Assembly: GCA_903944895.1 (NCBI GenBank)
Contig: CAJATL010000098.1
Location: forward strand, 1-41,782
Length of the DNA: 41,782 nt
Source of the DNA: an uncultured Bacteroidota bacterium
Lineage (GTDB): Bacteria > Bacteroidota > Bacteroidia > Bacteroidales > 4484-276
Reading direction: 5' to 3'
A program made the translations under genes and the position numbers. Below are positions 8,408 to 16,250 of the stretch, in pieces. Position 1 is the stretch's first letter. Every line of letters starts with the position of its first letter. Under the pieces are notes generated by a model. That model searched no databases. It was given only the letters and a program-made list of their open reading frames with translations, and was not told where the DNA came from.

Positions 8408-9076
8408 ATGGGAACCAACTTCTCCGAAGAAAAATCAAAAAAAGAAATCATGCTCGAAATGGCTCGCGAAAATGAGATGGATGGTTACGAAAAAATGGAT
8501 TTGTACAATCAGGCAACGCTTGACAAACTTTCCTTTCATTATCATGAAATCCTAAGCCTGATTGGTGAAAACCCCAATCGTGAAGGCTTGCAAAAGACAC
8601 CCGAACGGGTTGCCAAAGCGATGCAGTTTTTAACCCACGGTTACGATCTGAATCCGGAAGAAATTCTTCTTTCGGCTATGTTTAAAGAAGATTACAAACA
8701 AATGGTAATTATTAAAAACATCGAAGTTTATTCGATGTGCGAGCATCACATGATTCCTTTCTTTGGTAAGGCTCATGTGGCTTACATTCCAAATGGTTAC
8801 ATCGTTGGATTAAGTAAAATCCCCAGGGTGGTAGATGCATTTTCACGCCGGTTGCAGGTTCAGGAGCGATTGACGACGCAAATTAAAGAATGTATTCAAA
8901 AAACGCTTAACCCTTTGGGAGTTGCCGTGGTTATTGAGGCACAGCACATGTGCATGTCGATGAGGGGAATTCAAAAGCAGAATTCGGTTTCGACAACTTC
9001 AGATTTTACAGGCGCTTTTTTAGGTGAGAAAACACGTGCCGAATTCATCCATCTCATTGGTTCGTCACTTCACTAA
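8408..9076 (+). CDS. folE: GTP cyclohydrolase I
   Basis: Turns GTP into 7,8-dihydroneopterin triphosphate, the entry to folate or tetrahydropterin synthesis. The 222-residue protein has the type I signature: C111-EHH at [11 protein letters not shown], with zinc ligands C111, H114 and C182 (in [12 protein letters not shown]) and the catalytic His pair H113/H180. [16 protein letters not shown] near residue 57 is also typical. The first 30 residues are a charged, poorly conserved extension, with other Met codons nearby, so the exact start is less certain. It converges with waaA, the two stop codons being only 14 bp apart, and I see no terminator between them. A TACTTTTG promoter element lies at 8315. 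Confidence 0.96.
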   Translation: MGTNFSEEKSKKEIMLEMARENEMDGYEKMDLYNQATLDKLSFHYHEILSLIGENPNREGLQKTPERVAKAMQFLTHGYDLNPEEILLSAMFKEDYKQMVIIKNIEVYSMCEHHMIPFFGKAHVAYIPNGYIVGLSKIPRVVDAFSRRLQVQERLTTQIKECIQKTLNPLGVAVVIEAQHMCMSMRGIQKQNSVSTTSDFTGAFLGEKTRAEFIHLIGSSLH

Positions 9077-9090
9077 AAACTCCAACAAAA

Positions 9091-10335
9091 TTACTTTTCC
9101 TGAAGGCGCTCTTCGATATAGTTGATTATTTTGGTTGTGGCTCCCTGTTTTGTTTCGACATATTTTTTTGAGATCTCAGAAGATTGTAAACGTAAAGGTT
9201 CGTTGGTAATTAATTTCCCGATAATCCCTTCAAAATCCTCACCGGAGCTGATGCTAAAAGCCCCACCCAGTTTGATGAGTTCCCTGGCTTCACGGAATTT
9301 ATGATAATTCGGCCCGAAAATAACAGGATTTCCAAAAGTTGCAGCTTCAAGAATATTATGAATTCCGACACCAAAACCTCCGCCAATGTAGGCTATATCA
9401 GCATATTGAAAAAGATGCGATAAGATTCCGATATTATCAATAATCAGAATTTTTGCACCGGAAATATTCAACTCATCAGCTTCAGAAAACCTGATTACAC
9501 CAGCCGAAAACTTCCGAACCAGTGATTTAATCCGTTCGTTATGAACTTCGTGCGGAGCAAAAATAAACTTTGTATCAGGTGGGGCATTCCTCATAAATCC
9601 GATAATAATGTCCTCGTCGGGTGGCCAGGTGCTTCCAGCCAAAACAATTTTACTACCGCCAATAAATTTTTCGATAAGCGGGAACTGCTTTTTTTGCCGG
9701 GCAACCTGTAAAACCCGGTCAAAACGTGTGTCTCCGCCAACAGTAACCTGAGAAATTCCAACGCTATTCAATAATTCTTTCGAAACTTCATCCTGAACAA
9801 AAAAGTGGGTTATCGTTTTTAACATTTTGAGCTGCCACCTCCCCCACCATTTAAAAAACCGCTGATCAGGCCTGAAAATTGCCGAAACAACAATAACCGG
9901 AACCTGTTCCTTTTTGAGTTGTCGCAGGTAATTAAACCAGAATTCGTACTTAACAAAAACAGCCAATTCGGGTTTCACAAGCCTCACAAACCTTTTTGCG
10001 TTTGCCTGTGTATCCAGAGGCAGGTAAAAAATATAGCCGGCAACAGGATAATTCTTTCTGATCTCATAACCTGAGGGCGAAAAAAATGTAAGGAAAATCT
10101 GATGATCCGGGAATTTTTCGTGAAAAGATTCAATGATTGGCCGACCTTGCTCAAACTCCCCCAGAGATGCGCAATGAAACCAGGCAACCGGTTTTTGATG
10201 AGTAACTTTTGACTGAATTTCTTTAAAGATATTTTTCCGGCCATCAACCCAAAGTTTTGCTTTTGGGTTGAATAAAGCAGCGATCTTAATTAAAAAGTTA
10301 TAAAGATGAATAATGAGGTTGTAAATAAAAATCAT
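9091..10335 (-). CDS. waaA: 3-deoxy-D-manno-octulosonic acid (Kdo) transferase
   Basis: Transfers Kdo from CMP-Kdo to lipid IVA at the inner face of the cytoplasmic membrane, building the LPS inner core. The 414-residue protein is full length for GT30. It has an N-terminal membrane helix (about 1-20) and the acceptor-domain motif HCASLGEFEQGRPIIE, where E60 aligns with the catalytic Glu. The donor domain contains FAPHEVHNERI and YIGGGFGVGIHNILEAATFG followed by NPVIFGP. It is 27 bp downstream of the outer-membrane protein gene and probably co-transcribed with it. Confidence 0.93.
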   Translation of the reverse strand: MIFIYNLIIHLYNFLIKIAALFNPKAKLWVDGRKNIFKEIQSKVTHQKPVAWFHCASLGEFEQGRPIIESFHEKFPDHQIFLTFFSPSGYEIRKNYPVAGYIFYLPLDTQANAKRFVRLVKPELAVFVKYEFWFNYLRQLKKEQVPVIVVSAIFRPDQRFFKWWGRWQLKMLKTITHFFVQDEVSKELLNSVGISQVTVGGDTRFDRVLQVARQKKQFPLIEKFIGGSKIVLAGSTWPPDEDIIIGFMRNAPPDTKFIFAPHEVHNERIKSLVRKFSAGVIRFSEADELNISGAKILIIDNIGILSHLFQYADIAYIGGGFGVGIHNILEAATFGNPVIFGPNYHKFREARELIKLGGAFSISSGEDFEGIIGKLITNEPLRLQSSEISKKYVETKQGATTKIINYIEERLQEK

Positions 10336-10362
10336 TGGAAACCGACAATTTACAGAAAGTTA

Positions 10363-11130
10363 TCAATAATAGTAAAAATCTTTGGGCATACTTTTCCGTA
10401 AAGGAAAAATCCAGCCAACTTTAATTCCGGTGAGCATATCCAGACGTTTGGAGTCATCCCGGCGCATTAAATCAAAATTCATCGAGCGGCGGTTTTCTGT
10501 CCATGCCTGGACGAATTCGATGCCAATAAAAAAATTGGCCATTCGGGTTTCACCAACATGCATGTAACCGACAAATTCGTTAACCTGAAAACCATCAGTA
10601 AGCCTGTCGTAGCCTTTTTTATAGTCTCCCCGCAACTGAGCAGCGTTGTTATCTTTTACTTCAATCCTGATTTTATGCTGCAAATAGCCGCCACCGAATA
10701 AAATCATCAATCCTGAATTTTTGTTGGAGCCAAAAATGGGTATAACTTTTCCGATTTTTGCAGAAGAATAAAAACCACGCTCAAACAGCCCGATGTCGGC
10801 ATATTCGCCGGCTTCGTTAATAATGTAGCCGTCGGAGGTTAGCAGGTTATTCAGGAGGCTGTCTTCATTTAACTTGTTCCCAAAAATGAAATTTGCGTCA
10901 ACGCCGAAAAGCCAGTTGCTGCTGCTTTTAACCATAAATCCCGGCCCTACTGCCGAACTGGTTCCAAAACGATCAGGCAAATCACCGCCGGGAAACTGAA
11001 AAACGTAGGCCGGGAAAAGCATCGAAATCGTTTCGGGTTTATCCTCGTTTTTCTTATCCTGCGAAAAAGCAGTTGTAGCTGCTAAAAGAATTAACAAAAC
11101 AGCTAAAAATATTGTAGGTAGAGATTTCAT
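10363..11130 (-). CDS. Conserved outer-membrane beta-barrel protein beside waaA
   Basis: A 255-residue secreted protein with a signal peptide (MKSLPTIFLAVLLILLAATT, cleavage near AFSQ). The mature part shows alternating aromatic/glycine strands of an outer-membrane beta-barrel (about 45-240) and a C-terminal YYY. The open frame runs back to 11283, but I chose ATG 11130 because it gives a clean signal peptide and because a TATCTTTG -7 element at 11156-11149 would start transcription inside the longer frame. Function is unknown. Its position ahead of waaA suggests an envelope or LPS-linked role by context only. Confidence 0.7.
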   Translation of the reverse strand: MKSLPTIFLAVLLILLAATTAFSQDKKNEDKPETISMLFPAYVFQFPGGDLPDRFGTSSAVGPGFMVKSSSNWLFGVDANFIFGNKLNEDSLLNNLLTSDGYIINEAGEYADIGLFERGFYSSAKIGKVIPIFGSNKNSGLMILFGGGYLQHKIRIEVKDNNAAQLRGDYKKGYDRLTDGFQVNEFVGYMHVGETRMANFFIGIEFVQAWTENRRSMNFDLMRRDDSKRLDMLTGIKVGWIFPLRKSMPKDFYYY

Positions 11131-11148
11131 ATTCATTTTGCTAAAACG

Positions 11149-11156
11149 CAAAGATA
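11149..11156 (-). promoter_or_regulatory. -7 element deciding the start of the waaA-linked membrane protein
   Basis: The minus strand reads TATCTTTG, an exact TAnnTTTG match 19 bp upstream of ATG 11130. It argues against the longer frame starting at 11283. Confidence 0.5.
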
Positions 11157-11532
11157 GAATTTTGATTATTCGCGGCAGGGAATTTTGGGATTTTGGAAAA
11201 AGGTTTAAGATAGAAGTCGGAAGGCGTAAGTCAGGAGTCAATAGTCTTTCTGATGGTAAGCCAGGGTTTTGTGTAATTTTCAATTAATTTGATGGATAAT
11301 GAAAACTTTTTGTTGTGTGCAAAACTTTTGCAAGGGCGAAATAATTGTCAAAGACGAAATAATTTTCGGGAAGACTTTCAAAACCTTGCAAGGATGGTTT
11401 TTATTTGTTTCTGTCGGTAATTGGGTGAAAAGTGATTTTAAAAACCTGAAGATTTTTGGAAAAGTTTAGTGTCATCGGCATAGCCAAAATAACTCCTTTT
11501 TCGGCAGCTCTAAATGTAAAATGTCCGCAATT

Positions 11533-11802
11533 TTATTCATAATGCCCTTTAAAGGATGATACATCTATTTCCTTTTCTTCATCGTAAATTGTATAAATCA
11601 TCCTGTCGGCGTCATTTACTCTTCGGCTCCAAACCTCTTCATCAAAGTATTTTAAGCGTTCGGGTTTTCCAATTCCTTCTCTGGGGTGTTCGGCGGTATC
11701 GCGAACTAAATCGAAGCATTTAATATAACTTTGTTTATCATATTTGCGAAACCAGCCCAAATCAACGCTGGCATTTCTAAGAATTAATATCTTGTAGGTC
11801 AT
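11533..11802 (-). CDS. yoeB: Txe/YoeB family mRNA interferase toxin
   Basis: An 89-residue toxin of the RelE superfamily that cleaves mRNA at the ribosome when free of its antitoxin. The YoeB catalytic set is intact: E48 in GKPERLK, R67 in DADRMIY, and the terminal H87-Y88 of KGHYE. The WSRRVNDADRMIY block is characteristic. It overlaps the antitoxin gene by 26 bp in the normal antitoxin-first order. Expression should be controlled by the YefM-YoeB complex at the promoter near 12073. Confidence 0.92.
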   Translation of the reverse strand: MTYKILILRNASVDLGWFRKYDKQSYIKCFDLVRDTAEHPREGIGKPERLKYFDEEVWSRRVNDADRMIYTIYDEEKEIDVSSFKGHYE

Positions 11803-12058
11803 GGAATGTTTGATTTATCGTTTCGCTGTTGGGTTTTTGCCCTTTTCTTCTAACGCTATGTCCTTCAAGAAGTGCTTTTAAAGATTTTTTATCTCTGAAA
11901 AGTCTTATCGTTTCCATCATACTATTCCATTCCTGATGCGAAATTAACACTACAGCGCCTTGTTCGCCAACAATTATTGTTTCCTCAAAATTCTTTATCG
12001 TGTTTGTAACAATTTGAGGAAAGTTTAAAATTGCATTATCTATTGTTATTGCATTCAT
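11777..12058 (-). CDS. yefM: Phd/YefM family antitoxin
   Basis: A 93-residue antitoxin. The N-terminal part (about 1-65) has the Phd/YefM DNA-binding fold, with VGEQGAVVLISHQEWNSMME as the hallmark. The C-terminal tail (about 65-93) is polar and should wrap the YoeB active site. It is coupled to yoeB by overlap. The gene lies between an envelope operon and a hicAB pair, all on the minus strand. Confidence 0.9.
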   Translation of the reverse strand: MNAITIDNAILNFPQIVTNTIKNFEETIIVGEQGAVVLISHQEWNSMMETIRLFRDKKSLKALLEGHSVRRKGQKPNSETINQTFHDLQDINS

Positions 12059-12072
12059 AGCTATATTTTTTT

Positions 12073-12101
12073 CAAAAGTAAACGATTTTTTTCAAAGGCA
12101 A
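12073..12101 (-). promoter_or_regulatory. Promoter of yefM-yoeB
   Basis: The minus strand carries TTG at 12101-12099 and TACTTTTG at 12080-12073 with an 18-bp spacer. The -7 element ends 14 bp before the yefM ATG, giving a very short leader. Confidence 0.55.
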
Positions 12102-12151
12102 TAATTTCAGGCAGAAATACCCAATCTTGCGCCGGCAGCATTCATGAATTA

Positions 12152-12562
12152 TCATAGTTCCACAACCAATAGTTCACGACCAACAGAATGCAGGGCATCC
12201 AGGATTTTTGTTTTTTGAGCAGCTCGCGGTTTACTGGCTCCTGAGGCATAGCGTTGCAACTGCCGCTGATTGATGCCGGTGATGCGCTCCAATGCTGAAT
12301 TGCTGAAAATACCCTTGTAATGTTGTAGTAAACTGGCTGTGTCGAATTTATACACCAACTCGAAACCGGAATCAAAAATCGCCGGAATTTCATCACCAAA
12401 TTCCCGGCTTGTTTCGATGTGGAATTCAACAGCTTCCTGCATATTGTGTTTCAGTTCTTCAAATGTTTTCCCTGTCGAAACGCACCCTGGGAGTTCGACG
12501 ATGTACGAAGAGTAATTATTCTCTGATAGTTCTACTGTTACTATTACTTTTTCCATCTTCAT
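12152..12562 (-). CDS. hicB: HicB-family antitoxin with C-terminal HTH
   Basis: A 136-residue antitoxin. Residues 1-50 form the degenerate RNase-H-like HicB core (SYIVELPGCVSTGKTFEELK followed by HNMQEAVEFHIE). Residues about 88-125 form an XRE-type helix-turn-helix (NSALERITGINQRQLQRYAS, then GASKPRAA). HicB neutralises HicA and usually represses the operon through the HTH. It follows hicA by 28 bp. A candidate operator lies over the hicA promoter at 12818-12837. Confidence 0.92.
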   Translation of the reverse strand: MKMEKVIVTVELSENNYSSYIVELPGCVSTGKTFEELKHNMQEAVEFHIETSREFGDEIPAIFDSGFELVYKFDTASLLQHYKGIFSNSALERITGINQRQLQRYASGASKPRAAQKTKILDALHSVGRELLVVEL

Positions 12563-12590
12563 CCAAATTTAATTTAATTAATGTCTTCGT

Positions 12591-12788
12591 TTACAAAAGC
12601 CCCGCCTGTATTAAAATACTTTTTGATGTGTTTGGTAACAAATCATCGCTCATTTTACCTGGTATAGTTACTGTACCTTTCTTTATCAGATGCCTGTATT
12701 GTCGGTGGCTTCCTTTTTGCCGCAAAAAATACCAGCCATCACCTTCAATCAAATCAATGATTTCCTTTACTTTCCAGGTTTTCACCAA
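12591..12788 (-). CDS. hicA: HicA-family mRNA interferase toxin
   Basis: A 65-residue double-stranded-RNA-binding-fold toxin. The catalytic His is H28 in QKGSHRQYRH, and the family end KSILIQAGL is present. The size is normal for HicA. It is the first gene of a toxin-first hicAB operon, with a TACCTTTG promoter element ending 24 bp upstream. Confidence 0.92.
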   Translation of the reverse strand: MVKTWKVKEIIDLIEGDGWYFLRQKGSHRQYRHLIKKGTVTIPGKMSDDLLPNTSKSILIQAGLL

Positions 12789-12811
12789 GCGATTGTTTTT
12801 AATTTAAACCA

Positions 12812-12837
12812 CAAAGGTAGTTGTGTTATTACAACTA
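12812..12837 (-). promoter_or_regulatory. hicAB promoter overlapped by an inverted repeat (candidate HicB operator)
   Basis: The minus strand has TACCTTTG at 12819-12812. Immediately upstream and touching it is the perfect inverted repeat TAGTTGT-gttatt-ACAACTA (12818-12837). A 7-bp palindrome placed across the core promoter is what one expects for autorepression by the HTH of HicB. The binding role is inferred. Confidence 0.5.
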
Positions 12838-13008
12838 TTAAAATAATTTTTCAATTTTATTATCGAATAAATGCTGTGTTGATTATGGCATTTGGCGGTT
12901 TTATGCTGATGCCTGGTGCACCGTAGCGTAAATCTGCAATCGGTTCAAAATTTAAAAATGTCAATATTACAAAAGCTAACACAAAGGCAATTTTTTGGCT
13001 TTCGCAGC

Positions 13009-13038
13009 TTGGTAAACTACCTTTAAATTCTACCTTTG
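13009..13038 (+). promoter_or_regulatory. Promoter of the nucleotide-sugar operon
   Basis: TTG at 13009-13011 and TACCTTTG at 13031-13038 are separated by 19 bp, 35 bp upstream of the aminotransferase ATG. Confidence 0.6.
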
Positions 13039-13073
13039 CGCACGAAATTATTTAAAATAAAACAATATTTTGT

Positions 13074-14204
13074 ATGAAAGAAATTCGCATGGTTGACCTC
13101 AAAGGTCAGTATGACAAAATTAAACCAGAGATCGATAAAGCCATCCAGGAAGTTATCGAAACTACAACTTTTATTAACGGTCCTGCTGTGAGAGATTTTC
13201 AATCCGACCTTGAAAAGTATCTTGATGTAAAGCATGTAATTCCTTGCGCCAACGGCACCGACGCATTGCAGGTTGCCATGATGGGGCTTGATCTGAAACC
13301 CGGTGACGAGATTATCACTACCTCTTTTACATTTATTGCCACAGCCGAAGTTATCGCTTTATTGGGCCTTACACCTGTGCTTGTAGATGTTGATGAAAAG
13401 ACCTTTAATATTGACCCCGAAGCCATCAGAAAAGCAATTACTCCCAAAACCAGGGCTATAGTTCCGGTTCATATATTTGGCCAGTGTGCCGATATGGAAA
13501 AAATCGAAAAAATAGCCAAAGAACACAACCTGTATGTGATCGAAGACACTTGCCAGGCCATTGGTGCCGATTATATTTTTAGCGATGGAACCCGCAAAAA
13601 AGCGGGCACAATCGGTGATGTATCGGGGATGTCGTTTTTCCCTTCAAAAAATTTAGGTTGTTATGGTGATGGCGGCGCTATTTTTACCAATGATGACAAA
13701 CTTGCCCAACAAATGAGAATAGTTGTCAACCACGGAATGGTGGTTCGTTATTATCACGATTATGTTGGCGTAAATTCACGTTTGGACAGCATCCAGGCGG
13801 CAGTACTCAAGGTTAAACTTCAATATCTCGACGAATACATCAAAGCCAGGCAGGATGCAGCTGATTATTATGATGCTGCTTTTGCAAATCATCCAAAACT
13901 TGTAACGCCTTTCCGCGATCCAAAATCGACCCATGTTTTCCATCAATACACTTTAGTTACCAAGGATTTGGACAGAGATGAACTTCAAAAATTCCTGACA
14001 ACCAAAAATATCCCGGCTATGGTTTATTATCCCGTACCGATGCACATGCAGAAAGCCTATCAAGACCCAAGATACAAAGAGGGTGATTTTCCGGTAACCG
14101 AAAAATTGTCAAAATCAGTGATTTCGCTACCTATGCACACCGAAATGGACGAGGAGCAACTGAAATTTATCACCTCCTCTATCCTCGAATTTGCAAATCG
14201 CTAA
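13074..14204 (+). CDS. DegT/DnrJ/EryC1/StrS sugar aminotransferase (WbpE-like)
   Basis: A 376-residue PLP enzyme of the sugar aminotransferase family. It most likely converts UDP-2-acetamido-2-deoxy-3-oxo-glucuronate to the 3-amino sugar, as WbpE does. The PLP lysine is K192 in FFPSKNLGCYGDGGA. D158 and Q161 in IEDTCQAIGA and the N-terminal INGPAVRDFQ are typical. The assignment to the 3-amino-uronic acid branch rests on the next two genes, a WbpD-like acetyltransferase 1 bp downstream and a UDP-sugar 6-dehydrogenase. The expected 3-dehydrogenase WbpB is not in the window. An alternative is another 3- or 4-keto nucleotide-sugar substrate. Confidence 0.85.
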   Translation: MKEIRMVDLKGQYDKIKPEIDKAIQEVIETTTFINGPAVRDFQSDLEKYLDVKHVIPCANGTDALQVAMMGLDLKPGDEIITTSFTFIATAEVIALLGLTPVLVDVDEKTFNIDPEAIRKAITPKTRAIVPVHIFGQCADMEKIEKIAKEHNLYVIEDTCQAIGADYIFSDGTRKKAGTIGDVSGMSFFPSKNLGCYGDGGAIFTNDDKLAQQMRIVVNHGMVVRYYHDYVGVNSRLDSIQAAVLKVKLQYLDEYIKARQDAADYYDAAFANHPKLVTPFRDPKSTHVFHQYTLVTKDLDRDELQKFLTTKNIPAMVYYPVPMHMQKAYQDPRYKEGDFPVTEKLSKSVISLPMHTEMDEEQLKFITSSILEFANR

Positions 14205-14205
14205 A

Positions 14206-14784
14206 ATGGAAAAAGAATATTTTGCGCACGAGACAGCCATAGTTGACGAAGGCTGCACCATTGGCAAAGGCACCAAAATCTGGCATTTTTCGCACATCAT
14301 GACCAATTGTGTGATTGGCGAAAATTGTAACATCGGCCAGAATGTGGTTGTTTCACCAGAGGTGGTTCTTGGGAAAAACGTCAAAATCCAGAACAACGTT
14401 TCGATTTATTCGGGAGTAATTTGCGAAGACGATGTTTTTTTGGGGCCGTCGATGGTTTTTACCAATGTTATTAATCCCCGAAGTGCCGTTAACAGGCGCG
14501 GGCATTATGTTAGGACGATCGTGAAAAAAGGCGCTTCTATTGGCGCAAACGCAACCATCGTTTGCGGGCACGATATCGGCGAATTTGCATTTATCGGAGC
14601 GGGCGCTGTTATAACCAAGGAAGTTCCGGCGTATGCACTTTTTATTGGTAATCCGGCCAAACATGCCGGCTGGATGAGCGAATACGGCCATCGCCTTAAT
14701 TTTGATGAAAACGGTATCGCTTTTTGCCCCGAAAGCAACGAAAAGTACCAGCTTAAAGAAGGAAAAGTTTCTAAAATCAATTAA
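14206..14784 (+). CDS. Left-handed beta-helix N-acetyltransferase (WbpD-like)
   Basis: A 192-residue hexapeptide-repeat acetyltransferase predicted to acetylate the 3-amino group of UDP-GlcNAc3NA. Isoleucine-patch repeats run from about residue 15 to 150 (for example CTIGKGTKIWHFSHI, VIGENCNIGQNVVVS, VKIQNNVSIYSGV). The segment FTNVINPRSAVNRRGHYVRT matches the WbpD/WlbB active-site region. I start it at ATG 14206, one base after the aminotransferase stop, rather than at an upstream in-frame codon. The tight spacing supports translational coupling. Confidence 0.88.
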   Translation: MEKEYFAHETAIVDEGCTIGKGTKIWHFSHIMTNCVIGENCNIGQNVVVSPEVVLGKNVKIQNNVSIYSGVICEDDVFLGPSMVFTNVINPRSAVNRRGHYVRTIVKKGASIGANATIVCGHDIGEFAFIGAGAVITKEVPAYALFIGNPAKHAGWMSEYGHRLNFDENGIAFCPESNEKYQLKEGKVSKIN

Positions 14785-14799
14785 TCATATTTTTAAAAC

Positions 14800-16095
14800 A
14801 TGACAGTTTACGATAAATTATTAAAAAAAGAAGCGAAGGTTTCGCTGATTGGCCTGGGTTACGTGGGTTTGCCAATCGCACTTGAGTTTGCTAAAAAAGT
14901 GCCGGTAATCGGTTTCGACATTAAGGCCGATCGGGTTGAAATGATGAAAAACCGGATCGACCCCAGCGAAGAATTAGAGGCGGAAGCTTTCGACAATTGT
15001 GACATCCTTTTTACCGCAAATCCCGAAGATTTACGGAGTGCCAGTTTCCACATTGTGGCGGTGCCAACACCCATCGACGACAGCAACATGCCCGATTTAA
15101 AGCCGCTTTTGTCGGCAACACGCACTGTTGGAAAAATCCTTAAAAAAGGCGATTATGTAGTTTACGAATCAACGGTTTATCCCGGTTGTACCGAAGAAGA
15201 CTGTATTCCGATTCTGGAAGAACTCTCCGGGCTAAAATTTATCGAAGATTTCAAAGTAGGCTTTTCGCCAGAGCGCATCAACCCGGGCGATAAACTCCAT
15301 ACGTTGGCAACCATTACCAAAGTAGTTTCGGGTTGTGATGATGAATCGCTGGACGTAATCGCAAAAACTTACGAATTGGTTGTGAGGGCCGGCGTTCATA
15401 AAGCACCTTCCATCAAAGTTGCCGAGGCTGCCAAGATCATCGAAAACACCCAGCGCGACATCAATATCGCCTTTATGAACGAGTTATCGATGATCTTCAA
15501 CAGGATGGACATCAACACTTATGATGTACTTGAAGCCGCCGGAACAAAATGGAATTTCCTGAAATTTTATCCCGGCCTTGTTGGCGGGCATTGCATCGGC
15601 GTTGACCCCTATTATCTGGCCTACAAAGCAAAAAAATTCAGGTATCATCCCCAAATCATTAACTCAGGCAGGTTTGTAAACGATTCGATGGGATTTTATG
15701 TAGCTAAACAAACTGTCAAAAAGATGATTGCTGCCGGAAAAAACATCACCGAATCCAGAGTTTTGGTGATGGGAGTAACTTTTAAAGAAGATGTGAGCGA
15801 CATCCGTAATTCGCGGGTTCCCGATATCATCAACGAGTTGAAATCATTTGGTGTTAAGGTTGAAGTTGTTGATTTTCATGCCGAACCAAAGGAAATTAAA
15901 AAAGAATACGGTTTCGACCTTGCTGATGAAGCTACCGGGAAATATGATGCAGTAATTGTTGCCGTCAGCCATCAACCTTACCTGCAACTCGATGAAAATT
16001 ATTTTAAATCCATCAGCACCGAGAAAGGTATCTTGGTTGACTTAAAAGGACTTTACCGAAACAAGATCAACGATTTAACGTATTGGAGCCTTTAA
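14800..16095 (+). CDS. UDP-N-acetylhexosamine 6-dehydrogenase (WbpA/TviB-like)
   Basis: A 431-residue UDP-sugar dehydrogenase that oxidises C6 twice to a uronic acid using NAD+. It has an N-terminal GLGYVGLP Rossmann motif (residues 18-25), YESTVYPGCTEE near 122-133, and the catalytic C265 in VGGHCIGVDPYYL. The third domain (about 315-420) is typical of the family. Sequence style (SGRFVNDSMGFYV) resembles WbpA/TviB enzymes acting on UDP-GlcNAc rather than UDP-Glc dehydrogenases. It is the third gene of the WbpE-WbpD-WbpA-like operon and is closed by a hairpin terminator. Confidence 0.9.
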   Translation: MTVYDKLLKKEAKVSLIGLGYVGLPIALEFAKKVPVIGFDIKADRVEMMKNRIDPSEELEAEAFDNCDILFTANPEDLRSASFHIVAVPTPIDDSNMPDLKPLLSATRTVGKILKKGDYVVYESTVYPGCTEEDCIPILEELSGLKFIEDFKVGFSPERINPGDKLHTLATITKVVSGCDDESLDVIAKTYELVVRAGVHKAPSIKVAEAAKIIENTQRDINIAFMNELSMIFNRMDINTYDVLEAAGTKWNFLKFYPGLVGGHCIGVDPYYLAYKAKKFRYHPQIINSGRFVNDSMGFYVAKQTVKKMIAAGKNITESRVLVMGVTFKEDVSDIRNSRVPDIINELKSFGVKVEVVDFHAEPKEIKKEYGFDLADEATGKYDAVIVAVSHQPYLQLDENYFKSISTEKGILVDLKGLYRNKINDLTYWSL

Positions 16096-16119
16096 ATTTG
16101 GGTTAGATTTTTAAAAAGA

Positions 16120-16152
16120 AAAACCAGGAAATGTAAATTTCTTGGTTTTTTT
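16120..16152 (+). terminator. Terminator of the uronic acid operon
   Basis: A 13-bp stem (AAAACCAGGAAAT with ATTTCTTGGTTTT, one G-T pair) is followed by a T run, 24 bp after the dehydrogenase stop. The galE promoter -33 TTG falls inside its 3' arm. Confidence 0.75.
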
Positions 16153-16172
16153 GTAAATAGAAGCTACTTTTG
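16142..16172 (+). promoter_or_regulatory. Promoter of galE-rfbB
   Basis: TTG at 16142-16144 and TACTTTTG at 16165-16172 with a 20-bp spacer, about 80 bp upstream of galE. Confidence 0.5.
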
Positions 16173-16250
16173 GTTGCATCAAATCAACCATCCAGGAGGT
16201 TTAAAGTTTAGCATTTTCTTGTAAAAACATCATTTAGAAATTTATTTAGC

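Noticed and set aside
11400-11532. A 44-codon stop-free stretch directly after the yoeB stop in the same frame
   Set aside because: No homology or start codon support; YoeB already ends at its conserved His-Tyr C-terminus, so this is not a read-through extension.
12142-12429. 95-residue minus-strand frame
   Set aside because: Alternative frame inside hicB, which has recognisable HicB core and HTH motifs.
12409-12926. Plus-strand frames of 132 and 78 residues across hicA and its promoter
   Set aside because: Antisense shadows of hicAB with no recognisable domains; they also cross the hicA promoter.
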